Below, in pieces: positions 1 through 8,901 of a stretch of DNA of 64,000 nucleotides. Under the pieces are notes generated by a model. That model did not search any database, was not told the DNA's origin, and saw nothing but the letters and a program-made list of their open reading frames with translations. The stretch's first letter is position 1. Each line of letters begins with the position of its first letter. A program made the position numbers and the translations under genes. The stretch covers positions 1,302,001 through 1,366,000 of the forward strand of contig NZ_CP041198.1 in NCBI RefSeq assembly GCF_006517815.1. The letters run 5' to 3'. Source of the DNA: Pseudarthrobacter sp. NIBRBAC000502770 (GTDB lineage Bacteria > Actinomycetota > Actinomycetes > Actinomycetales > Micrococcaceae).

Positions 1-235
1 CGGCGGCAAGGCAGGGGTTGGTGTTGTTCGCTAGACCGTTGTTGACACCAACGATGGCGAAAGTCTGGGTCTTGGGCAGGGTTTGGCCGCACTGAGGCCA
101 GGACACGTCGTTGCCGGGACCAGCGGTGGTGACTGCCTGTGCTGGTCCGCCGACGAGCATCAGCACAGCGGCTGCCGATGCAGCCAAAAACGACCGGAAA
201 CGTGCAGAAGGGGGTGCATAGTTGGTGAAGAACAT
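1..235 (-). CDS. Secreted actinobacterial protein, N-terminal part (cut by window edge)
   Basis: The first 78 codons read MFFTNYAPPSARFRSFLAA and continue into an Ala-rich hydrophobic stretch ending GGPAQA, a typical Sec signal peptide with an A-x-A cleavage site near residue 33. The mature part begins with GNDVSWPQCG and then FAIVGVNNG. This opening is common in secreted actinobacterial proteins of the glycoside-hydrolase-like DUF1906 type, in which WPQCG starts a TIM-barrel-like domain. The ATG at 235 is preceded by GGAAGG at good spacing. The C-terminal part lies outside the window, so the fold assignment is inferred from the N-terminus only. Confidence 0.65.
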   Translation of the reverse strand, partial: MFFTNYAPPSARFRSFLAASAAAVLMLVGGPAQAVTTAGPGNDVSWPQCGQTLPKTQTFAIVGVNNGLANNTNPCLAA

Positions 236-416
236 CGTCGGCCTTCCGAGCGAGAGCTAACCACAACCAGGCAACCAGCATGAGCCCGCGGGCTGATGCG
301 GTCAAGGGAGTACCAGCTCTCCAGCCCAGGACTTTTCGTGCCAACTGCCGGAGCAAAAGACGCAGGGCCATCCAAGGCCTAGGTGAAGCTGCGTGTGGGA
401 GGAAGATGAGAAACCT

Positions 417-520
417 CTCCCCTGGCCGTTCAGGAAAGGCTGTGGATTGGCCCGGCCCAGCGAAGGTCTGAGGCGGCCCGGACGGACCGCCCTGGCTTGT
501 CCAAGGAAGTCGACCGTTGG
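417..520. repeat. Degenerate dispersed repeat A, copy 1
   Basis: About 100 bases here align with 4204-4305 in the same orientation at roughly 75 percent identity. Shared blocks include CGGCCCAGCG, ACCGCCCTGG and GGAAGTCGA. The copy lies in the 530-base gap upstream of the DUF347 gene, where I see no convincing gene. It could be a mobile intergenic repeat or the remains of a duplicated gene end. Confidence 0.5.
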
Positions 521-768
521 CATACGCGGCGAATCTTTCGTCTGACTGGGACCAGTCCACGTGCTCGAAATTTTGCCTGATCCGGTGAGTTGGGATCGTA
601 TGGGAAGAAGGACCCGCAACAATTCCACGAGCGCTGTGACGGTACTATCGCACTTCTTCCGACCATTTCTTTCTCTTGCTTCGGGTTTCCTCCCAGCCTG
701 CCGTGTGAGACTCTGCTCACACTGCCGTGTGGGCGGTCCTGATGGGAATCGAGTGAGGGAGTGCAACT

Positions 769-2049
769 GTGAGTACACAAGAGGTGACATCACCGCCCTT
801 CACGGGACGGATGTTGAGTAAAGTCCCCGAAATCACGGTCTGGTTCTGGGTTATCAAGATTCTTTGCACCACCGTGGGGGAGAGCTTCGCTGATTTCATC
901 AACGTGGCCCTCGGCGCCGGGCTGGTCCCGACCGCGAGCATCTTCACTGGGGTTTTGGCGGTCGTGCTCGCCGCGCAGATGCGTCTGCGGCGTTACGTGG
1001 CCGCGGTGTACTGGCTCACCGTCGTCGTGATGAGTATCACTGGAACCCTTTACACTGACCTGCTCACGGATCAGGCCGGCGTGCCGCTGTGGCTGAGCGC
1101 CGCAGTGTTTTCTGCCGTGCTCGCCGTTGTCTTCGGCATCTGGTATGCCAAGGAACGGACCCTTTCCATCCACAGCATCGTCTCCCTGCCACGGGAGGCC
1201 TTCTACTGGCTCGCTGTTCTGGTGACTTTCGCGTTGGGCACGGCCCTCGGGGACTGGACTCTGGAACTCACCGGCTGGGGCCCTGGCAGCTCGATCCTGC
1301 TGCCCCTGGCACTCATCGTTATCGTGACCGCCCTTTGGCGCTTTGGTGCCGACCCCGTTCTCGCGTTCTGGATCGCGTACATCCTCACCCGTCCCCTCGG
1401 AGCGAATACCGGAGACTGGCTCGGGCTGGCCCCGGGCGAGGGCGGACTGGGCCTTGGCACCCTGACGACGAGCATTGTCTTCCTCGTCGCTATCCTCGTC
1501 ACCGTGGTGTACCTTTCGATCAGTAAGGCCGATATCGCCCAAAGCACTCAGGGCGCGCCGGGCCCGACGCCCCGGGCAGTATCCCCGGCACGGCGGCGTG
1601 CAGCACTGGGGATCCTTGCCGCCGTCGCGGCGGCCACGATCGCGCTCCTCGGATACACGAACAGCTTGCCGCACGCCAGTGTGGCCGCCGAAAAGGAGTC
1701 AGCACCAAGTTGTGGTCCCGGATCCGACGCGCTAACCCAGGCAGAGGCTCAATCAGCGGCGCAGGCGCACTTCCCGGCCACGGACATCGAAGAGTTCCGC
1801 ACCATCGCCTCCGATACTCTGGCCCTGGTTCAAAAGGGCGACAAGTCCGCAGCCTCGACCCGGGTAACGGACCTTGAAACAGCGTGGGACCAGAAACAGG
1901 ACACGCTGAACGCCGCCGACTGCGCCGCGTGGAACTACATCGACAAGCAAATCGACCCGGTCCTGTCCGCTGTCCGCTCACACACCCCGAACCCGGCCAC
2001 AGAGCAGAAAACATTGAACAACCTCCTCACGACACTCGGGGGCGCTTAG
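769..2049 (+). CDS. COG4705/DUF347 membrane protein with extracytoplasmic C-terminal domain
   Basis: A 426-residue protein. Residues about 25-260 hold about eight hydrophobic segments in internally repeated units with G-D/N-W-type motifs (ALGDWTLELTGWGPG, GANTGDWLG), characteristic of the DUF347 repeat family of membrane-anchored proteins. A further helix (about 280-300) is followed by a soluble alpha-helical tail of about 125 residues (QAEAQSAAQAHFPATDIEEFRTIASD). Related proteins have been linked loosely to metal response, but no reaction is established. The GTG start at 769 follows a GAGGGAG element. The extra C-terminal domain is less usual than the membrane part. It stands alone, with no same-strand partner nearby. 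Confidence 0.75.
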   Translation: MSTQEVTSPPFTGRMLSKVPEITVWFWVIKILCTTVGESFADFINVALGAGLVPTASIFTGVLAVVLAAQMRLRRYVAAVYWLTVVVMSITGTLYTDLLTDQAGVPLWLSAAVFSAVLAVVFGIWYAKERTLSIHSIVSLPREAFYWLAVLVTFALGTALGDWTLELTGWGPGSSILLPLALIVIVTALWRFGADPVLAFWIAYILTRPLGANTGDWLGLAPGEGGLGLGTLTTSIVFLVAILVTVVYLSISKADIAQSTQGAPGPTPRAVSPARRRAALGILAAVAAATIALLGYTNSLPHASVAAEKESAPSCGPGSDALTQAEAQSAAQAHFPATDIEEFRTIASDTLALVQKGDKSAASTRVTDLETAWDQKQDTLNAADCAAWNYIDKQIDPVLSAVRSHTPNPATEQKTLNNLLTTLGGA

Positions 2050-2113
2050 GGCATGTTTCCCAAATCCTGACGTCGGCGTCTTGGATGCTCGACGGGCGTC
2101 TCGTACTTCTGTT

Positions 2114-2222
2114 TTGAGTGACGGGCAGTGGGCCCGCACCCAGCCGTTACTGCCGTCCTCTTCCCGCCGGCAGGATCGCCCTTTCCGGGACGACCGCCGG
2201 GTGGTAGAGAGCATCATCACTA
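2114..2222 (+). pseudogene. IS5-family transposase N-terminal remnant
   Basis: From a TTG at 2114 the frame reads LSDGQWARTQPLLPSS followed by RPFRDDRRVVESII, the typical N-terminus of IS5-group transposases (DUF4096-type). The similarity stops after about 36 codons, and the reading frame then runs into unrelated sequence and ends at 2353. No DDE motif or inverted repeat follows. It is a dead fragment of an insertion sequence. Confidence 0.7.
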
Positions 2223-2259
2223 GAATCGGTAACCGGGGCATCCAGGATGCCGGGGAAAT

Positions 2260-2600
2260 CACTGCAGCGGTCCAGGATTACCCAGGCGGGGCATCCGTGA
2301 TGCTCACCCTGATCCGTGGCGCAAAGAACACCAAGTCAACGCTAACCCTTTGAACTTCGCTAGGGTTCGCCTCCGGGCAGCTCTCAAGCCCGCGGGAACC
2401 TTGATCAAGTCCAAGCGCGAACTTGATAGCTTCTGGGCAGGGTTAACGAGGTCAGATCATGCAGAGCGGTGGCCATTCGGTGTATGGGGTACCGGCGATC
2501 GCTCGTCATTTTGAGGATCCCGTTGAGTACCAGCGCGAAGAGCCCTCAGGAGCGATCCACATTCGTCCACGAGCCCGCCCCGGTTCGACATGAAGCACCA
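2260..2600 (+). pseudogene. Decayed coding stretch of unknown origin
   Basis: Protein-like text continues through this stretch only if the frame is shifted. One frame reads NFARVRLRAALKPAG and TLIKSKRELDSFWAGL, then, after a stop near 2515 and a frame change, EDPVEYQREEPSGAIHIRP. Codon use resembles coding DNA, but no frame stays open. I do not recognise the family. It follows directly on the transposase remnant, so insertion-linked decay is plausible. Confidence 0.3.
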
Positions 2601-3049
2601 ACATCTGTGCCTGCAAGGCCAGGGGATGAGCAGAAGATCCCCGTACTGGCTCCACAGAACGATGGGGAGATTGCCGCAGATACCGGCGGCCCTGATCTGG
2701 CGATCAATTTCCTAACCGAATTCATAAAGTTGCTGCAAGTGAGGTTGTCGCGAATCCTGGGAGCTCTTAGCACCGAAGATTCTGAGGCGTCCGTTAACGC
2801 GACCCCGAGCCTAAAAACGGCCTCATTTATGGCCCTTGGAGCAGGCAAAGGCACAGCTCACCTCGAGTGCCTTCAAACCGGGGGAGGACGTGTAGGTGCA
2901 GACGGGTCAATGCGCGGATAACTCCAAGGCCGCAAGTTCATGGCTGAACAGTATGGGGCGGCCCTGGAGCGCGGACTGGACAACGCCAACGAGGCCGCCA
3001 CTAAGGTCCCGGGCGGATCACGCGTAGGTTGTTCAACCACCGTGGGCTG

Positions 3050-3739
3050 TTATTGGCCGAGCAGGGAGACGGCGTGGGCGATGACCAACGCCAGCAGGAC
3101 GAAGCCGCCGAAGGCTTCCAACCCCATCAGTCCCTTGGCCCGGGCTGAAAGCGGCATCGTATCCGTGGGGCTGAATGCCATGGAGTTGGACAGCGAAAAG
3201 TACAGATAGTCAATGAACGCAGCCGTCCAGCCGGTTTTGACCGAAGATCTGGCGGCAACTTCCTTGACGGCGTCGTGGTCTTCATCTTGCGGGAAGCGGA
3301 AGTCTGCTCTGGGCAGGTGGGGCCGCGGGGTGTGTCGGCGGGATACGGGTCCGCCGCGGTCCAGTTCCCAATAGACCAAGGCAAAAGCGATCACGTTCGT
3401 CACCCATACCTGAAGTGCGGCGAGCAAAAGGGTGGGCCCGTTGCTGTTGGTTGTCGTCAGGGCAATGACCAGCTGAACCAAGGCAGCCTCGTTGGCCACG
3501 ACCAGGAGGAGCGCCTGGCCAATGGAAAGAACTCTGGACCAGCGGGTTTCACGGGTGAGCCGGCGAGGATTCAGGACCACCAGCGGAATCAGGAGGCCAA
3601 GTCCGACCACCACGACGACGTAGCGGACGCCCGGCAGGAATGTCGTCGGCAGCGTCCCGTATAAGCCCAGCGCAGTGAGGAGGCCAATCACGGCGGGCCA
3701 GCGATGCTCGGCTTGGCCCTGCTCTTCGACTGAGATCAT
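3050..3739 (-). CDS. Integral membrane protein, possibly channel-like
   Basis: A 229-residue protein with about six hydrophobic segments: residues 15-33, 39-56, 70-92, 97-118, then a charged loop rich in His, Arg and Pro, and a final pair at about 160-178 and 205-227. The C-terminal module (DYLYFSLSNSMAFSPTDTM, then LGLEAFGG-like LMGLEAFGG) has the helix, short polar loop, helix layout of two-transmembrane ion-channel pores and of DUF1345 membrane proteins. No selectivity-filter TVGYG is present, so ion conduction is only a suggestion. It stands alone on the minus strand. Start ATG at 3739. Confidence 0.6.
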   Translation of the reverse strand: MISVEEQGQAEHRWPAVIGLLTALGLYGTLPTTFLPGVRYVVVVVGLGLLIPLVVLNPRRLTRETRWSRVLSIGQALLLVVANEAALVQLVIALTTTNSNGPTLLLAALQVWVTNVIAFALVYWELDRGGPVSRRHTPRPHLPRADFRFPQDEDHDAVKEVAARSSVKTGWTAAFIDYLYFSLSNSMAFSPTDTMPLSARAKGLMGLEAFGGFVLLALVIAHAVSLLGQ

Positions 3740-3777
3740 GATCAGGAGTCTAGGCTCGGTTGCCCCGTCGGCGCCGT

Positions 3778-4554
3778 TCAGAGCATCGACTGTGCGCCGC
3801 GTCGGCTTAACATCAGCACCCGGGGGTGCGGACCTTGAACCACCCGTGCTTCAGCCCCCCTGCACGAGAATTCCTCAACACACCGGGAGGGCTTTTTCGC
3901 GCAGAAAGTCCATGGGTGCTCCCAGCTGAAGCACTCTGAAAGCATTCCTGGCCGGGACTGCTGAGCGTTGTGGGCGCACTGACCAGGACGCAGCCCCCGC
4001 TTCGGAGTCCACGCGTTCAGCTCGTCCAATCTTTCTGTGACGGCCAGATCCCAGTGGCAGAAGTCGTCACAGGCCAGGCCAGACGGTGCGTACTGCGCCG
4101 GCACATACTGTCGGGAGACACCCCATTTGCAGGCATTCCCCCGCCTATTTTGAAACGCCGACAATGAAGACTCTGTAAAGCTGGCAGAAAAGGGGCAGTG
4201 GGAGCCCTCTCCGGCGCTCAGGAGAGGTTGTGTATTGCCCCGGCCCAGCGGGGGCTTGAGACGGCCCTGCGAACCGCCCTGGCGCGCGTGGAAGTCGATC
4301 TTTGGGGCACGTAGGGAGTCGTCCGTCGCGGCGGGGTCATCGTGGATCTGGGGCGGTGCGGAATTGGTGGTCGTTGTCGAGTGGTCGGTAATTAGTCCCA
4401 TTCCGGCGTACTCGCGGACGGCGGCGATGCCTGCCACGGCGTCGGTCTTGGTGTCGAAGGGCCTGGAGACGGCCATGATGGTGCCGTCCGGGGCTGTGAG
4501 TCGGAACCTGAAGGCTGATTCTGCATCGATAAACAGTTCGAACATTCCTGCCAT
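3778..4554 (-). CDS. DUF1508 (YegP-like) protein with unusual long tail
   Basis: From the ATG at 4554, behind a GAAAGGA site, the protein begins MAGMFELFIDAESAFRFRL and matches the DUF1508 unit (F-x-L-x-A-x-x-G-x-x-I, then AVAGIAAVREYAGMGLITD) over about 55 residues. Family members are small proteins of unknown role, often seen in stress-related contexts. After residue about 85 the frame runs through repeat A and then about 150 residues of low-similarity sequence before the stop at 3778. That tail is probably read-through of repeat and intergenic DNA after loss of the ancestral stop. The frame stays open further upstream to about 4773, but that part has no family match. Confidence 0.65.
   Translation of the reverse strand: MAGMFELFIDAESAFRFRLTAPDGTIMAVSRPFDTKTDAVAGIAAVREYAGMGLITDHSTTTTNSAPPQIHDDPAATDDSLRAPKIDFHARQGGSQGRLKPPLGRGNTQPLLSAGEGSHCPFSASFTESSLSAFQNRRGNACKWGVSRQYVPAQYAPSGLACDDFCHWDLAVTERLDELNAWTPKRGLRPGQCAHNAQQSRPGMLSECFSWEHPWTFCAKKPSRCVEEFSCRGAEARVVQGPHPRVLMLSRRGAQSML
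4204..4305. repeat. Degenerate dispersed repeat A, copy 2
   Basis: Partner of 417-520. This copy lies inside the C-terminal extension of the DUF1508 reading frame, where it encodes PKIDFHARQGGSQGRLKPPL on the minus strand. The same strand of copy 1 would encode the similar VDFLGQARAVRPGRLRPSL. Confidence 0.5.
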
Positions 4555-4914
4555 TGCGATCCTTTCGGTTTGCGGGATCCCGAGGGCTGCGTCCTTGCTG
4601 CCAGTAGGCGCAAGGCGTCTTTGCCTGCGCTTTTCGAGGTGTTTCCCGCTCCAAATTTTCATCAATTCAGCATGCGTTCCCCGAGTCTTTCGCAGGGACG
4701 CCTGTCGGCGCAAGGTTTCGCCTGTTATCCAGCCGAAGTGACCCTCCTCTCGGGAGCAGCCCAAAGACACCAACTCCTACCGGACCGAATGCGACACTGA
4801 TAGCCAACGTTCTGTACGGCTGGAGTTCCACAGCATGGGAGACGCCTCGTTCCCGAGGCATGCTTGCGGAGGCTGAAAGAATGGCCTGCATGAACGCTGC
4901 TGCCGTGATGAGCG

Positions 4915-5502
4915 CGAGTCGACATCGAGCCACAAATCTGGCGCCAGCTTGAAGTCCGGGGCTCCTTTACTCTCGACCGGATCCACAAGATCCTGCAAAT
5001 TGCCTTGGGCTGAGAGGACATCCACCTGCACAGGTTTACAGCCGATGACCCCTTCGCGCCGTTGAGGCCAGTGGATGGGCACATTCCAGAGACGCCGCAA
5101 TGGCTTCCCCGGCAGGAGTGCGACGAACCGGACGACAGGCCAGAGGAAGATCTAACCCTTGCTCAACTGCTGGCGCTGGGCGATGGCGCGGCCTTTTATG
5201 AGTACGATTTCGGCGACAGCTGTCTGCACAGGCTTGAGCTGGTTTCGCAACACTCGACGGGCGAACACACGCCGCCGGCCCGAGTTCTCGACGGTGCCCG
5301 CCGCGGACCGCTGGAAGACTCTGGAGGATTCCCAGGGTATGAAGTGATCCTGGAGGCCCTGGCCGACCCGACCCATCCAGACCACGCAGGGCACGCAGAG
5401 TGGGTCGCAGAGAGCACCGGCTCAACAGAACCTTATGATCCCGCCTTCCTGGACATCCCGGCCTTGAATCAAGCGCTGGCCGCACAGGTTCAAGCCTCCT
5501 AA
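4915..5502 (+). pseudogene. pRiA4b ORF-3 family protein, interrupted by in-frame TGA
   Basis: The frame reads RVDIEPQIWRQLEVRGSFTL and DRIHKILQIALG, then TGA at 5011-5013, then EDIHLHRF and the family core EYDFGDSCLHRLEL, followed by GGFPGYEVILEALADPTHPDH. In this IS1096 TnpR-like family the residue after the conserved Gly is normally Trp (GW-x-D-x-H-L-H), so TGA has probably replaced TGG. The initiator region is also lost, because two stops lie just upstream of 4915. The part after 5014 is open to 5502 and could be expressed as a truncated protein. Function of the family is unknown; it is often carried on mobile elements. Confidence 0.7.
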
Positions 5503-5590
5503 ACACAGCTAACCGCGATTCGGTCAAGGCGTTCAGCACGCATCTTTGCCCCAGCCGGGAGGGAGGGTCGCATGCCGCTAGCATCGGGGC

Positions 5591-6166
5591 ATGAGCCATG
5601 AAGACAACTACGTCCAGCGCGCCCTGGAGGTAGGGGAGAGGCTGACAGGTTTGAGCTTGGAGCAGCTGGGGTTTGAACCGCGGTTGGAGGATCTGACGGC
5701 GGAGCAGCGCAGCCTGCTTTGCCCCGATGACATCGAGTGGATGGACTCGATCACCCCCGAGGTTCGGGACAGAAGCCTGTTTCAGGCAAGACTGCTGGCC
5801 GGTGCTTTATGGGAGGCCTCTGCCGTCCTGATCGATCAGCTTTTTGAGGATCTGGCCGGCCTGAGAAAGCTTCACTCAATTGACCGCGAGGACATCGCTA
5901 GTACTTCGGTCCTGTCCTGGCTGCCGCCCAGGCTCGCTCATAAATACGATGTCGGCTTTGTTCAGAGGTTCCTCGTGGTTGCCGCGGACATGACCGGGGC
6001 GTTGGTGCGGGGATGGGGCCGCCCTTCCTGCGTGGCACAGGAGCTGGCGCTGCGCTGCCCTCTTGATCAGGTCGAAGTCATTCAGGATTCCTACGATCTG
6101 GACTTGGCTGACGACTGGCGGGGCCTGACCGAAGTTCCATACATAACCCGGCAGGGTAAACCTTGA
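5591..6166 (+). CDS. Conserved hypothetical protein, 191 residues
   Basis: Start ATG at 5591. The protein is acidic and mostly helical (ALEVGERLTGLSLEQLGFEP, LTAEQRSLLCPDD), with no signal peptide, membrane segment or metal site that I recognise. The middle (LFQARLLAGALWEASAVLID, QLFEDLAGLRKL) looks like a helical bundle. Codon use is normal for the window. It lies 88 bases after the broken pRiA4b ORF-3 gene on the same strand and converges with the serine recombinase. I do not know its function. Confidence 0.6.
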   Translation: MSHEDNYVQRALEVGERLTGLSLEQLGFEPRLEDLTAEQRSLLCPDDIEWMDSITPEVRDRSLFQARLLAGALWEASAVLIDQLFEDLAGLRKLHSIDREDIASTSVLSWLPPRLAHKYDVGFVQRFLVVAADMTGALVRGWGRPSCVAQELALRCPLDQVEVIQDSYDLDLADDWRGLTEVPYITRQGKP

Positions 6167-6199
6167 GGTTGGCTGGGAAAGCTGGGGAGGGTAAGGGGT

Positions 6200-6766
6200 T
6201 TACTTCAACGCCGCTTGGCGAAGGTACTGGTAGACCGTTTCCCTGCTGATTCCGTAGTCACGGGCGAGGACGACCTTTGGAACGCCGCTGTCGGCGCGCT
6301 GAACCAGCTCTGCCGCCCGTTCCGGCGTCAGGGTCTTTTTCCGCCCCTTATACGCGCCACGTTGCTTGGCCAGCGCGATGCCCTCGCGTTGGCGTTCCCT
6401 GATCAGAGAGCGCTCAAATTCGGCGAAGGCGCCCATGACTGAGAGCATGAGGTTGGCCATGGGGGAGTCCTCGCCGGTGAAGACGAGCTGTTCTTTGACG
6501 AACTCCACCCGCACCCCTCGCTTGGTGAGTCTCTGCACCAGGGCACGCAGGTCATCGAGGTTTCGGGCGAGCCGGTCCATGCTGTGCACGACTACCGCGT
6601 CCCCGTCGCGGACGAACCGCAGCAGCTCCGTTAGCTGCGGCCGAGCGGTGTCCCGGCCGGAAGCCTTGTCGGTGAAAACCCGGTCCAGGACCTGGCCGTC
6701 GAGCTGGCGGACCCCATTCTGATCCACGGTACTCACCCGCACATAGCCGATGCGCTGACCATTCAC
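6200..6766 (-). CDS. Serine recombinase (resolvase/invertase, Pin-like)
   Basis: A small serine site-specific recombinase. The catalytic domain opens with RIGYVRVSTVDQN (nucleophile Ser about residue 12) and contains VVHSMDRLARNLDDL and the E-helix region MGAFAEFERSLIRERQREGI. A C-terminal helix-turn-helix follows (LVQRADSGVPKVVLARDYGI, then SRETVYQYLR). At about 188 residues it has the length of Tn3-type resolvases and DNA invertases. The GTG at 6766 is chosen because TTGGAGG sits 5 bases upstream; a TTG at 6778 is in frame but badly placed. I found no matching crossover sites or transposase beside it. Confidence 0.9.
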   Translation of the reverse strand: MNGQRIGYVRVSTVDQNGVRQLDGQVLDRVFTDKASGRDTARPQLTELLRFVRDGDAVVVHSMDRLARNLDDLRALVQRLTKRGVRVEFVKEQLVFTGEDSPMANLMLSVMGAFAEFERSLIRERQREGIALAKQRGAYKGRKKTLTPERAAELVQRADSGVPKVVLARDYGISRETVYQYLRQAALK

Positions 6767-6981
6767 GGCGACCTCCAATGCTCGACTTGTGAGAACGAGT
6801 GTCAGGGTCCCCCAACGAACACGTCAAGACGCTCCGCTGCCCGGCGTCGCCCATACGTGCAAGAACAGCGGGCTCTCCGGGGGACCCATTGCTTGCCGTA
6901 CGGGACAAGCCCGAGATGGTGTACGTTGCTCTCTGGTCAGGACAGCAACCGGCACCACAGAAGAAAAGAGAACCGCCAAAA

Positions 6982-7284
6982 GTGGCTACCGATTACGACG
7001 AAGTCCGTTCCGACGTCAAGGAATCCCAGGACAACTCGCTGGAGGCGCTGAAGTCCGCCAGCGCCCCGGATGCCCGCAGCGTCGTCACCGAACTGGACGA
7101 AGCCGACGCCCTGGACGAAGGGCTGACCCCGGGCGGGGAAATCGTCTCCGAGGAACTCATCGTCCAGGTCATCCCGCAGGGCAAGGACGAGTTCACCTGC
7201 TCATCCTGCTTCCTGGTCCGGCACCGGTCCCAGCTCGCCCGCGAAGACAAGGGCCGCTCCTACTGCATCGAGTGCGAAGGCTGA
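6982..7284 (+). CDS. DUF4193 zinc-ribbon-like protein
   Basis: The product begins (V)ATDYDEVRSDVKESQDNSLEAL and ends in FTCSSCFLVRHRSQLA and YCIECEG. It thus carries the CxxC...CxxC pair of the actinobacterial DUF4193 family at its usual length of about 100 residues. The four Cys suggest zinc binding. The GTG at 6982 fits the family N-terminus (MATDYDEVR); the frame is open for 61 codons upstream, but that part has no family similarity. The role is unknown, though family members are highly conserved in Actinobacteria. Confidence 0.85.
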   Translation: MATDYDEVRSDVKESQDNSLEALKSASAPDARSVVTELDEADALDEGLTPGGEIVSEELIVQVIPQGKDEFTCSSCFLVRHRSQLAREDKGRSYCIECEG

Positions 7285-7351
7285 CGGACTGCAGCAGCGC
7301 CGGCTTGCCCGATGGCCGACGGCAGACCTGGCCGCCGCCGCTGCGGGCACT

Positions 7352-7567
7352 TTGCTGGCCGTTACCGCCTGGCGGGTACTGGCGAACGCATTCTCCCTGA
7401 ACGAGGCCTTCATACCGGCCGTCAGCGTGGCGGACGCAGTGTGCCTGATCGCGGGGGCCCTGCCGCCGGCCGTCGTCGCATCCGTCGACCGGGAGTTGCG
7501 GCGTCGAACCCTTCCGGCGCTTGCAGGCGGTCCGGTCGCCTTCATTGTCAACGTCATCATCCTCTGA
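7352..7567 (+). CDS. Small membrane protein downstream of DUF4193
   Basis: A 71-residue frame in +1 relative to the DUF4193 gene. It reads ADLAAAAAGTLLAVTAWRVL, then AFIPAVSVADAVCLIAGALP and a hydrophobic C-terminus ending VAFIVNVIIL, which gives two or three membrane segments. The frame is open from within the end of DUF4193, but the only recognisable initiator is the TTG at 7352. The start is therefore uncertain and may rely on translational coupling. It is not a family I recognise. Confidence 0.4.
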   Translation: MLAVTAWRVLANAFSLNEAFIPAVSVADAVCLIAGALPPAVVASVDRELRRRTLPALAGGPVAFIVNVIIL

Positions 7568-7913
7568 CCGAAACGAGAGAGCCACGAAAACCCCGCACCA
7601 CACGCAGGACGGCGAAGACCGTGGTCATCGCCGCTGGGACGTTGGCCCTGCTGCCGTTGACCCAGGTCCGGGAATCTCGCGGCGACCGGGGCGGGCGAGA
7701 ACTCTAAGAAACGGAGTCCGCGGACTCAGCACAAATAAATCGACAAGTGCTTACGTCTTCACCTGTCAGCCTGGTCATCAGATGCGTAAGCCTGTGTGGC
7801 GACTCCAAGGACAAGGTCCCAAGGGGGCTTTCGGATGTCTGGCACCATGCATTGCGTCAAGACCTTTCGCGGGGTCGCCGGGTCTGGCCGTGACGGGACC
7901 ATCGCGGGGTGCG
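7568..7913. other. Gap without a convincing gene
   Basis: No frame here shows a good start and family similarity. A short plus-strand stretch near 7610-7690 reads RTAKTVVIAAGTLALLPLTQ, which resembles a signal anchor, but no suitable start is present. An inverted pair GCTTACG/CGTAAGC lies at about 7752-7793 with a loop of roughly 28 bases. Confidence 0.3.
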
Positions 7914-8339
7914 CTACAGTACCTGGTCGAGTAGTTCAGCGCGGTATTTGACAGCGTTGACAAAGTCGTCCAGTTCCTGCCGCACATCGTGAGGAGGTCC
8001 GTGCGCTAAGCGGGCCACGAAGCCCGTAAAGTCTTCCTCCACACAAAAATGGGTGAGGTCCGCTTGTGGTGTGAGCGTGAAGGTGCGGATGACATCCATC
8101 AGGCCAAGGGGTAGGCCGGACGTTCAGCGCATCGCTTGTCCGGTAAGGTGCATCACGCAGGTGCGAATGGTCCGGGTATTTGTTCTGGCGGTTTTGATTC
8201 GGATCACGTTTCCGTCGACGGGTTCGCCGTCGATCCACGTAATTGCCGATGGCCACACGATGAAGTTACCGGCGTCCGTGATGATCTCCCAGACGGTGGC
8301 GGAGCGGGCTTTGATCAGAGCGGCTGCTGCAAAGGACAT
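7914..8339 (-). pseudogene. SRPBCC (START-fold) protein interrupted by in-frame TGA
   Basis: Read through one stop, this is a 141-residue SRPBCC protein that is collinear with the intact paralogue at 17893-18312. The upstream half is MSFAAAALIKARSATVWEII and ends GQAMR. The downstream half starts TSGLPLGLMDVIRTFTLTPQ and ends FVNAVKYRAELLDQVL. The stop, TGA at 8124-8126, sits exactly where the paralogue has Trp in VMTWTGGLPLGL, with no frame change. A TGG to TGA change is therefore the simplest explanation. Proteins of this fold bind hydrophobic ligands in a closed cavity; the specific ligand is unknown. Confidence 0.8.
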
Positions 8340-8349
8340 ATCCCGTTAG

Positions 8350-8880
8350 ATTAGCCGTTCCGAGGCCGCGGTGCCGCTGGTTGAGGCAATTGAGGCCAGA
8401 TGCTTTGGGCCCTATCGTCCGCGGCACAGAACCTAGCTGGAGACGGCGGGGCGCCCCGGGCCCTTCCGCAGCGTCAAGCGTCAAGTTGCGGGATCCCATT
8501 GCAGCCCCCATACACCAGACGTAAGGCTGCCTTATTCAGTTCGAGACGTCCCGTTCCTCAGTCAGCCCGCACCGGACCTCCTCGCGCAATGCGTGTTCAC
8601 GAACGGTCGTAAGCAGCTTCCAGCTGATTGTTCATGCTTCCGGTCACTAGCTGTGACCGTTCTCGCAAAATCTGTGCCGCGATGCTCCATAATGATCCTC
8701 GAGTGGGAAGCATCGTGCGGGAAGGGGTCGGCCGAAGCCGCCCAGTTTGTCCACATCACCGTACGGTCCTGCGATAAACGGTCACTTGACGCACGCTACA
8801 GGACAGCACCCCTGGGACGCGCTGGCACCGTTATTTGATCGCATTCTGCTCGGCGGATGGTCTGGTGGGACGAGAATGGG
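8350..8880. other. Noncoding gap between SRPBCC remnant and universal stress gene
   Basis: No reading frame here has both a plausible start and a recognisable protein. The last 20 bases carry the GGAGGGAGG ribosome binding site of the following gene. I see no further structured element. Confidence 0.3.
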
Positions 8881-8901
8881 CACGTTTGGAGGGAGGAATA
8901 G

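Noticed and set aside
302..793. A 163-residue minus-strand frame upstream of the DUF347 gene
   Set aside because: It covers repeat A and the DUF347 ribosome binding site; no family match and poor start.
2469..2921. A 150-residue plus-strand frame
   Set aside because: Weak coding bias and no similarity; the opposite strand has an equally poor 102-residue frame.
6200..6980. Invertible DNA element around the serine recombinase
   Set aside because: I found no inverted crossover sites on either side of the gene.
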